This document shows, one piece after another, positions 25,575 through 34,665 of a stretch of 64,000 nt of DNA; the first letter of the stretch is position 1; every line of letters starts with the position of its first letter. The position numbers and the translations under genes were made by a program. Source of the DNA: Desulfobacteraceae bacterium UBA2174 (lineage in GTDB: Bacteria > Desulfobacterota > Desulfobacteria > Desulfobacterales > UBA2174); assembly GCA_002327445.1 (NCBI GenBank), contig DCWA01000023.1, positions 62,001-126,000 on the forward strand. Reading direction: 5' to 3'. Under the pieces are notes generated by a model that was not told the origin of the DNA, made no database searches, and saw only the letters and a list, made by a program, of their open reading frames with translations.

Positions 25575-27518
25575 CTACTGCCGGCGGGCCGCCTCCATGC
25601 GGGCGCGGACCGAGGGGAAGCGTTGGGTGTCGGTGTGGGGCAGAAAGAGCGCCGCCACATATTGGTCCATGAAGCTGGCGGTCTCGGACAGTTCGAAGTT
25701 GGTCATCATGGCCGTCACCCGGGTGACATCGCGGCGCACCTGGTTGGTGAGGGCGCTGATGCGCGCACCGAGGAGCGAACCGTTGCCAAGGTAATGGATC
25801 CGCTGGGGATCGATGTCCGGCAGCAGGCCGATGGTGATGGCCTGGGTCAGATCGATGTAGGCCCCGAATCCACCGGCCAGCAGAATCTGGTCCACGGCAT
25901 CGAAGTCGAGGCCCACCTCGTTGAGCAGCGTCAAACAGCCGCTGTAGATGGCCCCCTTGGCACGAATGAGGTTCTCGATGTCGATTTCGGTGAGCACGAT
26001 GTCGCGCCCGATGGCCGTGTCGTCCTTCCACACCATCACGTACTCCCAGACTTCGTTGGTCTCCCGGATGCGCGGCGTGTCCAGATCGCGCTCGAACTTG
26101 CCCTGGTGGTTGATCACGCCCATTTCCAGCATGCGGGCCACGGTGCTGATGAGTCCCGAACCGCAGATCCCCCGGGGTTTGCCGCTGCCCACGGTGAGGA
26201 GCATCGGCTCGTAGGTCTTCGGATCGATGGAAAAATCCTCGATGGCCCCCTTTTCGGCGCGCATGCCGAACTGGATGCCGCCACCCTCGAATGCCGGGCC
26301 GGCCGAGCAGGCGGCGCACACCATCCAGTCCTTGTTGCCGATGACGATCTCGGCGTTGGTGCCGATGTCGATGTACAGGGTGGTTTCAGCGCTGCGATAC
26401 ATCCCGGACCCCATCACCCCGGCGACGATGTCCCCCCCCACGTAACTGGAGACCTGGGGAAAAACCAGGGCCCGGGCATGATCGTTGATTTCCAGACCGA
26501 TGGCCCTGGCTTGGATGGGCGGGAAGAGGGTGGCGGCCGGCACGTAGGGCGAATGGCGGATATAGCGCGGATTGATCTTGAGCAGCAACTGGGTCATGGT
26601 GGTGTTGCCGGCGATGGTGATAGTGGGAATCTCCTCCGGGTCGACCTTGGCCTGCGCCAGGATCCGGGCGATCACCTTGTTGACCGTGTCCAGCACGGCC
26701 TGGTTGAGCTGCTCCAGCCCCTCGGGCTTTTCCGCCAGGGCGATGCGGGTGATCACATCCTCGCCGAAACTGATCTGGCCGTTGAAGTCCCCGTGCTGGG
26801 CCACGGCCTCGCCGGTGTGCAGGTCCACCACCTGGCCGAAGACCGTGGTAGTACCGATGTCAACGGCCAAGGCAAAGAGCCGGTCCCGTGTGTCGCCGGC
26901 CTCGATGTTCACCAGCCGGTTGCCGCGCCCGTTGCGCACCGGCCGCAGGATGGTGACGGTGGACTTGAAATCGTTCTGGCGCAATGTATCCGGCAGCTTG
27001 CGCATGAAGGGGAGATCGGGCGAGAGCCGGTGTTCGTCGTGCTGCTGGCGCAGGGTGTTGATCAGGCGGGAGAGGTCCGGCTCATGGTCCGCGGCCGTGG
27101 GAACGGGCAGATCGACGAATATTTTTTCCACCGGCGGAACGAAGAAACCCTGCTCCTTGATGCTCTCGAAGTCGAAAGCCTTGACCCGGGCCGTGTGGCG
27201 TGGCGCGGCCCGCTTGTCCAGGATGCTGGCGTCCACGGTGGATTCCAGGGGAACCGTGACGGTAATGTCGCCCACCACCGTGGACTGGCAGGCGAGTCGA
27301 TACCCCTGGGCGATCTCGTCGTCGCGCAGGCGGGCCGACAACCCTCCTTCCACGCTGCCCTCGGAGATGACCACCCGGCATTTGCCGCAACTGCCGCTGC
27401 CCCCGCAGGATGCGTTGATGTGCACCCCGGCTTCCATCGCCGCCCGCAGCAGGTTCGTGCCTGCGGGAACGCGGATCGATTTGTCATAGGGCTGAAAAAC
27501 GACTTGGTAATCCGCCAT
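25575..27518 (-). CDS. acsV: RACo-type reductive activator of the corrinoid iron-sulfur protein
   Basis: A 647-residue protein. The N-terminal [2Fe-2S] ferredoxin domain has C38-x5-C44-x2-C47-x29-C77. A linker and middle domain follow (to about residue 205). The C-terminal ASKHA-fold ATPase part has VDIGTTT and LYIDIGTNAEIV phosphate loops, AGNTTMTQL and LLAGGFGAYI. Such proteins use ATP to drive electrons uphill and return inactive Co(II) corrinoid to Co(I). In this genome the natural partner is AcsCD, though a methyltransferase corrinoid protein is possible. The start ATG at 27518 follows AAAGGAAC; a longer frame to 27728 lacks a ribosome site. It is convergent with uvrA (2 bp apart) and divergent from the DUF362/polyferredoxin pair, 15 kb from the acs operon. 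Confidence 0.9.
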   Translation of the reverse strand: MADYQVVFQPYDKSIRVPAGTNLLRAAMEAGVHINASCGGSGSCGKCRVVISEGSVEGGLSARLRDDEIAQGYRLACQSTVVGDITVTVPLESTVDASILDKRAAPRHTARVKAFDFESIKEQGFFVPPVEKIFVDLPVPTAADHEPDLSRLINTLRQQHDEHRLSPDLPFMRKLPDTLRQNDFKSTVTILRPVRNGRGNRLVNIEAGDTRDRLFALAVDIGTTTVFGQVVDLHTGEAVAQHGDFNGQISFGEDVITRIALAEKPEGLEQLNQAVLDTVNKVIARILAQAKVDPEEIPTITIAGNTTMTQLLLKINPRYIRHSPYVPAATLFPPIQARAIGLEINDHARALVFPQVSSYVGGDIVAGVMGSGMYRSAETTLYIDIGTNAEIVIGNKDWMVCAACSAGPAFEGGGIQFGMRAEKGAIEDFSIDPKTYEPMLLTVGSGKPRGICGSGLISTVARMLEMGVINHQGKFERDLDTPRIRETNEVWEYVMVWKDDTAIGRDIVLTEIDIENLIRAKGAIYSGCLTLLNEVGLDFDAVDQILLAGGFGAYIDLTQAITIGLLPDIDPQRIHYLGNGSLLGARISALTNQVRRDVTRVTAMMTNFELSETASFMDQYVAALFLPHTDTQRFPSVRARMEAARRQ

Positions 27519-27803
27519 GGCCGGTTCCTTTCTCGGCGGTATGCGCCGGATCGCCGTCGGGACGGCAAGAGCAGCCTGCGTTTCCCCACCCGCTGCCGTG
27601 AGTTCCGAAGATGGAAAAAAGTTATCGATAGCACAAGCAATGGGTGAGGGCAAATCTTCAACCGGTATCTTATACCGATGTCGCCGCGTCGCGGAAGACC
27701 CGGTCCGGCCTTTACAACGATATATCAATGCCCCTATAAATGAGAACTGTTATTGATAAGTAGCCAGGAGTTTCGATTCTCCCTATATATCAAGGAGGCT
27801 CCC

Positions 27804-28757
27804 ATGTCCCCGTCGCCGATTTCACCCCCCGGACCCGTCTGGCCCGGCTCCTGGAGCCGCCGTCGCTTTCTGGCTCGCGGCATCGCCTGGGTCGGCGCAT
27901 TGAGCCTGGGGGGGGTGCTGCCCCGCCAGGCCGCGGCCGGCGGACCTGCGGACATCGCCATCGCCGAGGGGACCCCCGAGGCTGCGGTGCGGGCCGCCGT
28001 GGGTGCCCTGGGCGGAATCCAGGCCTTTGTCCGGCGGGGCCAAAAAGTGGTCATCAAGCCCAACATGAGCTTTGCCCCCGACGTCGAGCGGGCCAGCAAC
28101 ACCCATCCGGAGGTGGTGCGCACCCTCGTGGCCCTGTGCCGCGAGGCAGGCGCCGGCCGGGTGCGGGTCCTGGACCACCCGCTGCGCCAGGCCGAGTTGT
28201 GCATCGAGGGGGTCAAGCAGGCGTGCAGCCCGTTCGACAAGGACATGGTCCACGGGCTGGACAAGCCGGGTTTTTTCAAGCCGGTGTCCATCGCCCAGGG
28301 GCTTCAGATGCGGGAGACCGATGTGATGCAGGACGTCCTGGAGGCCGACGTGCTCATCGCCACGCCGGTGGCCAAGAGCCACGGCAGCACCGGGGTGAGC
28401 CTGTCGCTGAAAGGGATGATGGGGCTGATCTGGGACCGGGGCATCATGCACTACAAGTACGACCTGAACGAGGCCATCGTGGACTTGGCCACGGTTCTCA
28501 AACCGCAATTGACGGTCATCGACGTCACCCGGGCCCTCACCACCAACGGCCCGGGCGGGCCGGGCAAGGTGGTGCGCCTGGACGCGGTCATCGCCGCCGC
28601 CGACCCGGTGGCCGCCGACGCCCAGGCCGTGGCCATGGTTCCCTGGTACGGACAGCGCCTCGCCCCGCGCCAGGTGCCCCACATCCGCCGGGCCCATGAA
28701 CGGGGGCTGGGGCGCATGGACATCGAGAACCTGCGCGTCCGGCGCGTGACGGCATGA
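27804..28757 (+). CDS. Tat-exported DUF362 protein
   Basis: 317 residues. The N-terminus has a twin-arginine signal (SRRRFLARGIAWVGALSLGG, then cleavage near AAAG), so it is exported folded, possibly with a cofactor. The mature part is DUF362: VVIKPNMSFAPDVERASNTHPEVV, then VLIATPVAKSHGSTGVSLSLKGMMG and DVTRALTTNGPGGPG. These proteins are often linked with ferredoxins and have no settled activity. Start ATG has AAGGAGG. The gene overlaps the polyferredoxin gene by 4 bp (ATGA). The gap 27519-27803 separates it from divergent RACo and contains an AT-rich stretch that could hold both promoters. Confidence 0.88.
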   Translation: MSPSPISPPGPVWPGSWSRRRFLARGIAWVGALSLGGVLPRQAAAGGPADIAIAEGTPEAAVRAAVGALGGIQAFVRRGQKVVIKPNMSFAPDVERASNTHPEVVRTLVALCREAGAGRVRVLDHPLRQAELCIEGVKQACSPFDKDMVHGLDKPGFFKPVSIAQGLQMRETDVMQDVLEADVLIATPVAKSHGSTGVSLSLKGMMGLIWDRGIMHYKYDLNEAIVDLATVLKPQLTVIDVTRALTTNGPGGPGKVVRLDAVIAAADPVAADAQAVAMVPWYGQRLAPRQVPHIRRAHERGLGRMDIENLRVRRVTA

Positions 28758-30367
28758 GCCCGGCGCGCCTGGCCCAGACCGCCAGTTTTCTCCTCTTTGC
28801 CGTTCTGCTCTACCTGGCGGCCTTCCCCCTGGTTCCCCGTCTGCCGGTGGATGCCTTCCTCCGCCTGGATCCGGCCGCGGCCCTGGCCGCCATGCTCGCC
28901 GGCCGCACCTGGATTCCCGCTTTCGGTTCCGCCTTGCTCATCGTCGGCGCCACGGCCCTGCTGGGCCGGTTCTTCTGTGGCTGGGTCTGCCCCCTGGGCG
29001 CCACGTTGGATGTCGCCGACCGCTGGACGGGCCGGCGCGGCAAGGGACGCTTCCAGCGCCTTGCCGCCTGGCGGCCGGTGAAGTACCAGATCCTGCTGGC
29101 GCTGGCGATGGGAGCGCTCCTGGGCGTATCGCTGGTGTTCCTGGTGTCGCCGCTGGCCCTGGCGATCCGGTTTTACGGCCTGCTGGTCAATGCGGCCATC
29201 GACGCGGCCGCAGACGCCCTGGTCGAGGGGATCCGCCCCCTGGCCCGCTCCCTGCAGTGGTCCCCCCTCGTCTATGCCGACCCGGAAGTCCCGCGCTTTT
29301 CCCTGCAAGTCGCCTCCCTGACGATCATGGCCCTGATCCTGGCCGCCGGGCGCCTGGCGCCCCGCTTCTGGTGCCGCTGCCTCTGCCCGGCCGGCGCCCT
29401 CTTTGCCCTGGCGGCCGCCCGCCCCCTCTGGCGCCGCGCGGTGAGCGCGGCCTGCATCGACTGCGGCCGCTGCCAGCGGGCCTGCCCCATGGGCGCCATC
29501 GCGGAGGACCCCCGGCGCACCGCCCATGGCGAGTGCATCGTTTGCCAGACCTGCGTCCACGTTTGTCCCACGGCAGCCGTGACGTTTCCCCTGTCTTGGT
29601 CCTCATCGCCGCTGCCGGCCCAACCGGAACGCCTCGGTCGGCGCCAGGCGATCGGGGCGGCCTCCGCAGGCGCCGGGTTGGCCCTGCTGGCCATGATCGA
29701 TCCGGCCTGGCCCGCCGGCCACGACGCGGCTGCCGGCGAGGGGACCGGCCGCCTCCTCCGACCGCCCGGAGCAGTGCCGGAAACCGATTTCCTGCGCCGC
29801 TGCATCGGCTGCGGCCTCTGCATGAAGGCCTGCCCCACCAACACCCTGCAGCCGGCCGGAACCGCCGCCGGACTCAGCGGCATCTTCAGCCCCCGCCTCG
29901 CCCCACGCATCGGCGCCTGCGAACCGGCATGCAACGCCTGCAGCCAAGTCTGCCCCACCGGAGCGATCCGCCCGCTGCCCCTGGAAGAAAAAACCCGCGC
30001 CAAGATCGGCACGGCCTTCATCCTGCGCCACAAGTGCATCGCCTGGGAGATGAACCGGCCCTGCCTCGTCTGCGACGAAGTCTGCCCCTACGATGCGATC
30101 GCCCTGCGCCGGGTGCCGGACCTGACCGTGGCGGTCCCCTTTGTGGATGAGACCCGCTGCAGCGGCTGCGGCTTGTGCCACCACCACTGTCCGGTACGCC
30201 CCGACGCCGCCATCGTCGTCGAGCCGGTGGGCGCCCTGCGCCTGGCCGAGGGGAGCTATCGGGACACGGCCCGGCGGCTCGGCCTGAGCCTGGAACTGAA
30301 GCCGCCGGCCCCGCCCGTGCCCCCGCCCGCGGCCGGCCAGGGACTGCCGCCCGGCTTCACCCCGTAA
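28754..30367 (+). CDS. NapH/MauN-type membrane polyferredoxin
   Basis: 537 residues. About five membrane helices lie in the first 210 residues, with the NapH-like cytoplasmic motifs FFCGWVCPLGATLD and RFWCRCLCPAGALFAL. Then come several [4Fe-4S] motifs: CIDCGRCQRACP, CIVCQTCVHVCP, CIGCGLCMKACP, a NACSQVCP variant, CLVCDEVCP and CSGCGLCHHHCP. A further hydrophobic stretch (AIGAASAGAGLALLAMI, after RLGRRQ) separates two groups and resembles an internal Tat-like anchor, so the last ferredoxin modules may be on the other side of the membrane. It would move electrons between membrane quinone or periplasmic donors and soluble ferredoxin. Translationally coupled to the DUF362 gene, suggesting one complex. 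Confidence 0.88.
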   Translation: MSPARLAQTASFLLFAVLLYLAAFPLVPRLPVDAFLRLDPAAALAAMLAGRTWIPAFGSALLIVGATALLGRFFCGWVCPLGATLDVADRWTGRRGKGRFQRLAAWRPVKYQILLALAMGALLGVSLVFLVSPLALAIRFYGLLVNAAIDAAADALVEGIRPLARSLQWSPLVYADPEVPRFSLQVASLTIMALILAAGRLAPRFWCRCLCPAGALFALAAARPLWRRAVSAACIDCGRCQRACPMGAIAEDPRRTAHGECIVCQTCVHVCPTAAVTFPLSWSSSPLPAQPERLGRRQAIGAASAGAGLALLAMIDPAWPAGHDAAAGEGTGRLLRPPGAVPETDFLRRCIGCGLCMKACPTNTLQPAGTAAGLSGIFSPRLAPRIGACEPACNACSQVCPTGAIRPLPLEEKTRAKIGTAFILRHKCIAWEMNRPCLVCDEVCPYDAIALRRVPDLTVAVPFVDETRCSGCGLCHHHCPVRPDAAIVVEPVGALRLAEGSYRDTARRLGLSLELKPPAPPVPPPAAGQGLPPGFTP

Positions 30368-30429
30368 AAATGCCGGCTGCCATTTGAAAAACGGGGCGCC
30401 GTGCGTTAGGGTTGGGGGGCTTGAAAAAT

Positions 30430-30472
30430 CAGACCGATCCAACGGATTGGACAGATCCTGTCGGGTCGGTTT
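30430..30472 (+). repeat. 9-bp-periodic GATC-rich repeat/hairpin after the polyferredoxin gene
   Basis: The stretch AGACCGATCCAACGGATT continues with GGACAGATC and then GGGTCGGTTTT. ACCGATCC and GGGTCGGT can pair with one mismatch, followed by T residues, so it may also act as a terminator. The units resemble the palindrome at 1391-1482. The rest of the gap 30368-30551 shows nothing else. Confidence 0.45.
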
Positions 30473-30551
30473 TGGGGCTCGATACAGCAGCGCGAAACGA
30501 AACCGCCATTTTAGTCACTTTAATCAGTCATCATTTCAGGTACTTTTAAAA

Positions 30552-31421
30552 ATGCACTACGAAGGCAACATGATCCGGCCCCCCAGCGAGGCCGACAGCA
30601 TCCTGCTGCAGGTCACCGTCGGCTGCAGCCACAACAAGTGCACCTTCTGCGGCGCCTACAAGGGCGAGCGCTTCAAGATCAAGCCCGACGAGGTGATCAT
30701 GGAAGACATCGCCTTTGCCGCCCGCTACGCCCGGCGCCAACGGCGGGTCTTTCTCTGCGACGGCGACGCCCTCATCGTGCCCCAGAAACGCCTGGTGAAG
30801 ATCCTCGCCGCCATCCGCGAGCAGCTGCCCCGGGTAGAACGCGTCGGGGTCTATGCCAACACCAAGGGGCTGGCCATGAAGTCCGATGCCGAGCTGGCCG
30901 AACTGGTTTCCCTGGGCCTGGGCATCGCCTACATGGGCCTGGAATCCGGCGACGACGAGACCCTGGCCGCGGTGCGCAAGGGGGCCGACAGCCGGCGCAT
31001 GATCGACATGGGCCGCAAGGCCCGTGCCGCCGGGCTGAAGCTGTCGCTCACCGTCCTCCTCGGCCTGGCCGGCATCGAGCGTTCGACCATTCATGCCGAG
31101 GCCACCGGGCGGGTGTTGACGGCCATCGACCCCGAATACGTGGGGGCGCTGAGCCTGATGCTGATTCCGGGCACGCCCCTCCATGAAGACTACAGGGCGG
31201 GGCGCTTCCGCCTGCCCGATCCCATGGGGATGCTGGCCGAACTGCGGGCCATGATCGCCCACACCACCCTTACCGACGGCCTTTTCCACGCCAACCACGC
31301 TTCCAACTACCTTCCCATCCGGGCCAGACTGCCCGAGGACAAGGAGCGCACCCTCGCCCTCATCGACGCGGCCCTCGCCGGCCGCGTGGCGCTGAAGCCG
31401 GAGTTCATGCGGGCGCTGTAG
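30552..31421 (+). CDS. Radical SAM protein (B12-binding/COG1032-like subfamily), CX4CX2C type
   Basis: 289 residues. The cluster motif is GCSHNKCTFC, that is CX4CX2C rather than the canonical CX3CX2C, followed by GAYKGERFKIKPDEV. Later come FLCDGDALIVPQKR, YANTKGLAMKSDAE, YMGLESGDDETLAAVRKG (the SAM-binding GLESG region) and SLMLIPGTPLHEDY. The target is unknown; there is no B12 domain. The start MHYEG at 30552 is chosen because RPPSEADS usually lies close to the N-terminus of this family. No strong ribosome site is seen there; MIRPPSEAD at 30570, with GAAGGC before it, is an alternative. It stands alone between repeats. Confidence 0.88.
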   Translation: MHYEGNMIRPPSEADSILLQVTVGCSHNKCTFCGAYKGERFKIKPDEVIMEDIAFAARYARRQRRVFLCDGDALIVPQKRLVKILAAIREQLPRVERVGVYANTKGLAMKSDAELAELVSLGLGIAYMGLESGDDETLAAVRKGADSRRMIDMGRKARAAGLKLSLTVLLGLAGIERSTIHAEATGRVLTAIDPEYVGALSLMLIPGTPLHEDYRAGRFRLPDPMGMLAELRAMIAHTTLTDGLFHANHASNYLPIRARLPEDKERTLALIDAALAGRVALKPEFMRAL

Positions 31422-31452
31422 GAACGGCCCGCGGACCAAGGTGGACGGGCAG

Positions 31453-31515
31453 GGACCTTCACGGGCGGACATGCTCATGCGGTCCTTGCCGGTCAGTGCT
31501 TGTCCGTGAAGGTCC
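31453..31515. repeat. 12-bp perfect inverted repeat upstream of transketolase
   Basis: GGACCTTCACGG (31453-31464) is repeated as CCGTGAAGGTCC (31504-31515) with a 39-bp spacer. GGAC also recurs at about 10-bp spacing on the left (31433, 31443, 31453). It lies in the 258-bp gap between the radical SAM gene and tkt and may be a terminator-like or mobile palindromic element. Confidence 0.7.
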
Positions 31516-31679
31516 GTGTCCGCGCGCGCCCCTATCCCCCGGACTTGCATCCCCGGCTAAACCATTGTATCAAGCCGATCAATTTTCGAGCCACCGCGGT
31601 TTGGATGCCGCCGTGGCCCATCCACGTCATCCCTTGGGCGGACCGCCTGCCGCCGGACCGCCGAGGAAAGGAGATTGCC

Positions 31680-33704
31680 ATGACCAGCAACCCGTCGGTT
31701 TCCGCCGCCGAACTGGACCAACTGAGCATCAACACGATCCGCACCCTCGCCATGGACGCCATCCAGAAGGCCAACTCGGGGCATCCCGGCGCGCCCATGG
31801 GCCTGGCGCCGGTGGGATACCTGCTCTGGACCCGCTTTCTCAAGCATCACCCCCGCAAGCCCGACTGGCTCGACCGCGATCGCTTCGTGCTCTCCGGGGG
31901 GCACGCCTCGATGCTTCTCTACAGCCTGCTCTACCTCACCGGCTACGACCTGAGTCTCGATGACCTGAAAAACTTCCGCCAGTGGGAAAGCCGCACCCCC
32001 GGCCACCCCGAGCTCGGGGTCACGCCCGGGGTGGAGACCACCACCGGACCGCTGGGACAGGGATTCGCCAACGCGGTGGGCATGGCCATGGCCGAACGCC
32101 ACCTGGCGGCGCGCTTCAACCGCCCGCAACACACCCTGGTGGACCACCACACCTGGGTGCTCTGCGGGGACGGGGACCTGATGGAAGGGGTGGCCTCCGA
32201 GGCGGCCTCCCTGGCCGGGCACCTGGGCCTGGGACGACTGATCTGCATCTACGACGACAACCGGATCTCCATCGAGGGCAGAACGGACATCACCTTCACC
32301 GAAGACGTGGCTCGGCGCTTCGAGGCCTACGACTGGCACGTGGTGCGCGTGGCCGACGGCAACGACCTGATCGAACTCGCCGCGGCCCTCCAAGCCGCCA
32401 AGGACATCTCCGACAAACCCTCCCTGGTGATCGTGCGTACCCACATCGCCTACGGCAGCCCCAACAAGCAGGACAGCCCCGATGCCCACGGCGCCCCGCT
32501 GGGGATCGAGGAGGTCGGCCTGACCAAGGCATGCCTCGGCTGCCAGCCGGATGAGCATTTCTGCGTCCCGGAGGCGGTGCTGGACCATTGCCGCGGCGCC
32601 ATCGCCCGCGGAGAAGCCGCCGAATCCGCCTGGATGAAGACCTTCGACGCCTACCGCCAGACCTACCCGGATTTGGCCGACGAATGGTTGAACGCCGTCT
32701 GCGGGTATCTGCCAGCCGGATGGGACAAATCGCTGCCGGTCTTCGCCCCCGGAAACGGGCCGGTGGCGACCCGGGCCGCATCCGGCAAGGTACTCAACGC
32801 CATCGCCGCCATCCTTCCCTCTCTCATGGGAGGATCGGCGGACCTGGCGCCCTCCAACAAGACATTTCTCACCGGCCTCCCCGAGTTCCAGAAAAACGCC
32901 TACGATGGGCGAAACATCCGATTCGGGGTACGCGAACACGCCATGGGGTCCATCCTCAACGGGCTGTACCTGCACCACGGCATCCGCCCTTACGGCGGCA
33001 CCTTCCTGGTCTTCGCGGACTACATGCGCCCGGCGATCCGCCTGGCCAGTTTGATGAAGCTGCCGATCATCTACGTCTTCACCCATGACAGCATCGCCGT
33101 GGGCGAAGACGGCCCCACCCACCAGCCCGTGGAGCACCTGGCCGCCCTGCGGGCGATTCCCAACCTGACGGTGATCCGGCCCGCGGATGCCAACGAAACC
33201 GCCGAGGCGTGGAAAACGGCCGTTTGCCGCTGCGACGGCCCTTGCGCCCTGATCCTGAGCCGCCAGAAACTGCCGGTCCTGGACCCGGAGACGACCCGCG
33301 GCAAACTGGCCTGCGGCGGCTACGTGGTGGCCGACTGCCTCGGGACGCCGGAACTGATCCTCATCGCCACCGGTTCCGAGCTGCACCTCGCGCTGAAGGC
33401 CGCCGGAGTGCTCACCGAACGGGGCCTGGCCGTGCGCGTGGTCAACCTGCCGAGTTGGGAGCTGTTTGAAAAGGCCGGCGCCGACTACCGCCGCACCATC
33501 CTGCCGCCGGAGGTCAAGGCCCGCCTGGCTATCGAAGCGGGCATCGGCATGGGCTGGGAACGGTATGTGGGCCCAAACGGGGCGGTGATCGGCATCGACC
33601 GCTACGGAGCCTCGGCCCCCGGGGGAACCGTGATGGAAAAATTCGGCTTCACGGTGGACAACGTGGTTCAAAAGGCGCTGGCGTTGCCGGGAAAGGCCGC
33701 ATAG
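31680..33704 (+). CDS. tkt: Transketolase
   Basis: A 674-residue full-length transketolase, moving two-carbon units between sugar phosphates in the pentose phosphate pathway with thiamine diphosphate. It shows IQKANSGHPGAPMGLAP, DRFVLSGGHAS, TTTGPLGQGFANAVGMA, the TPP/Mg motif GDGDLMEGVASEA ending in DDNRISIEG, GGSADLAPSN, FGVREHAMGSI, HDSIAVGEDGPTHQPVE and GIDRYGASAPG. Start ATG has AAAGGAGATT; the longer frame to 31500 runs through the upstream repeat. It is followed 35 bp later by the GDT1-type gene. In this metabolism it makes pentoses and erythrose phosphate. Confidence 0.97.
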   Translation: MTSNPSVSAAELDQLSINTIRTLAMDAIQKANSGHPGAPMGLAPVGYLLWTRFLKHHPRKPDWLDRDRFVLSGGHASMLLYSLLYLTGYDLSLDDLKNFRQWESRTPGHPELGVTPGVETTTGPLGQGFANAVGMAMAERHLAARFNRPQHTLVDHHTWVLCGDGDLMEGVASEAASLAGHLGLGRLICIYDDNRISIEGRTDITFTEDVARRFEAYDWHVVRVADGNDLIELAAALQAAKDISDKPSLVIVRTHIAYGSPNKQDSPDAHGAPLGIEEVGLTKACLGCQPDEHFCVPEAVLDHCRGAIARGEAAESAWMKTFDAYRQTYPDLADEWLNAVCGYLPAGWDKSLPVFAPGNGPVATRAASGKVLNAIAAILPSLMGGSADLAPSNKTFLTGLPEFQKNAYDGRNIRFGVREHAMGSILNGLYLHHGIRPYGGTFLVFADYMRPAIRLASLMKLPIIYVFTHDSIAVGEDGPTHQPVEHLAALRAIPNLTVIRPADANETAEAWKTAVCRCDGPCALILSRQKLPVLDPETTRGKLACGGYVVADCLGTPELILIATGSELHLALKAAGVLTERGLAVRVVNLPSWELFEKAGADYRRTILPPEVKARLAIEAGIGMGWERYVGPNGAVIGIDRYGASAPGGTVMEKFGFTVDNVVQKALALPGKAA

Positions 33705-33739
33705 GCCGTGTTGAAGCGCGGGCCGAGGGGAGAATCGTT

Positions 33740-34024
33740 ATGGAACTGAAGATCCTGCTGGCGACTTTCGGCATGGTGTTTCTGGCCGAGCTGGGGGACA
33801 AGACGCAGTTGGCGACCTTCTGCATGTCGGCGGAATGCGACGGGGTGAGAATTTCCGTGTTTCTCGGCTCGGCGGCGGCCCTGGTGCTCAGCAGCCTGCT
33901 GGCGGTGTTTCTCGGCCACGTGGTGGGCCGCTACATTCCCCCGACGGCCATCAAGCTGGCTGCCGGGGCCTTCTTCCTCGTCGCCGGCATCTGGACCCTG
34001 GCCGGGGCGATGCGAAGCCTCTGA
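33740..34024 (+). CDS. GDT1/TMEM165 (UPF0016) family manganese/calcium transporter, single repeat
   Basis: 94 residues with three membrane helices and the family motif ELGDKT (residues 17-22), the metal site. The common bacterial protein has two such repeats in about 190 residues; single-repeat forms work as dimers or in pairs, and no second copy is next to it. It is therefore either a homodimer unit or needs a distant partner. It probably exports Mn2+. Start ATG follows GAGGGGAGAATCGTT. It is 35 bp downstream of tkt on the same strand, perhaps the same transcript. Confidence 0.85.
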   Translation: MELKILLATFGMVFLAELGDKTQLATFCMSAECDGVRISVFLGSAAALVLSSLLAVFLGHVVGRYIPPTAIKLAAGAFFLVAGIWTLAGAMRSL

Positions 34025-34095
34025 ACCGACTTGCGGCATCCCTCCGCGGCAGAACCCCACGGCGTCCCTCGCAGGGGGAACCCGAAAGCCGATTT

Positions 34096-34665
34096 TCAGC
34101 CAATCAGGGCGTCGATGCGGGCAATGGCGCCCGGGGCGCCGTTGCGATCCAGCAAGGCGCGCACGGCGCGCAGGCATTCGCGCAGGATCGCCGTCTTGGG
34201 ATGGGGCGAGGCGAGTTGGGCCTCGGCGGTTCTCAGGTCGGCCATCATTTCGGACAACGCCTCGAAGGGCCACCGGTAATCGCTGGCATCGGCCTTGATC
34301 CGCGCCAGCACGGCTTCGACGGCCTCCCGGGCCGCCGGCTCGACCACCGCCGCCGACCCCAGACGCACCACCTCGCTGCGGGCCGGAGCCACCGCCCCGC
34401 GGCCTTCGAGATAGGCGATGCCCTCGACGGTGATGCCGATTTTGCCCGACAGGGAAACGATGTCCGCCAGACCGGCGCCGATCAGGGCCTGGCCGGCCTC
34501 CTGGGCGTCCTGGCGGTCCATGCCGACCGCGGCGCCCAGATCGTACATCGACTCGCTGGCGGAGCTCTTTCCGCCGGTACGCCGGTGCAGCTCGGTCAGC
34601 ATCTGAAGAAAGAAAGGATGATGTTCGTCGATGGTCATTTCCCGCACCGATTTTCCAGCGGGCAT
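34096..34665 (-). CDS. Hypothetical protein, possible winged-helix N-terminus
   Basis: 189 residues. The N-terminal part (EHHPFFLQMLTELHRRTGG, then MYDLGAAVGMDRQDAQEAG and GLADIVSLSGKIGITVEGIAYLEG) has the pattern of a winged-helix domain: helix, recognition-like helix and beta wing. The C-terminal half is helical and Ala/Arg/Glu-rich (AVLARIKADASDYRWPFEALSEMM), perhaps for dimerisation. No metal or catalytic motif is seen. ATG at 34665 or MTIDEHH at 34638 is possible; neither has a strong ribosome site. It is downstream of ihfA on the same strand, about 100 bp away. It may be a small regulator; function unknown. Confidence 0.7.
   Translation of the reverse strand: MPAGKSVREMTIDEHHPFFLQMLTELHRRTGGKSSASESMYDLGAAVGMDRQDAQEAGQALIGAGLADIVSLSGKIGITVEGIAYLEGRGAVAPARSEVVRLGSAAVVEPAAREAVEAVLARIKADASDYRWPFEALSEMMADLRTAEAQLASPHPKTAILRECLRAVRALLDRNGAPGAIARIDALIG

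Noticed and set aside
27728..27760. Fur-box-like AT-rich sequence between RACo and the DUF362 gene
   Set aside because: TGAGAAC-T-GTTATTG matches a 7-1-7 dyad at only four of seven positions, too weak to call.
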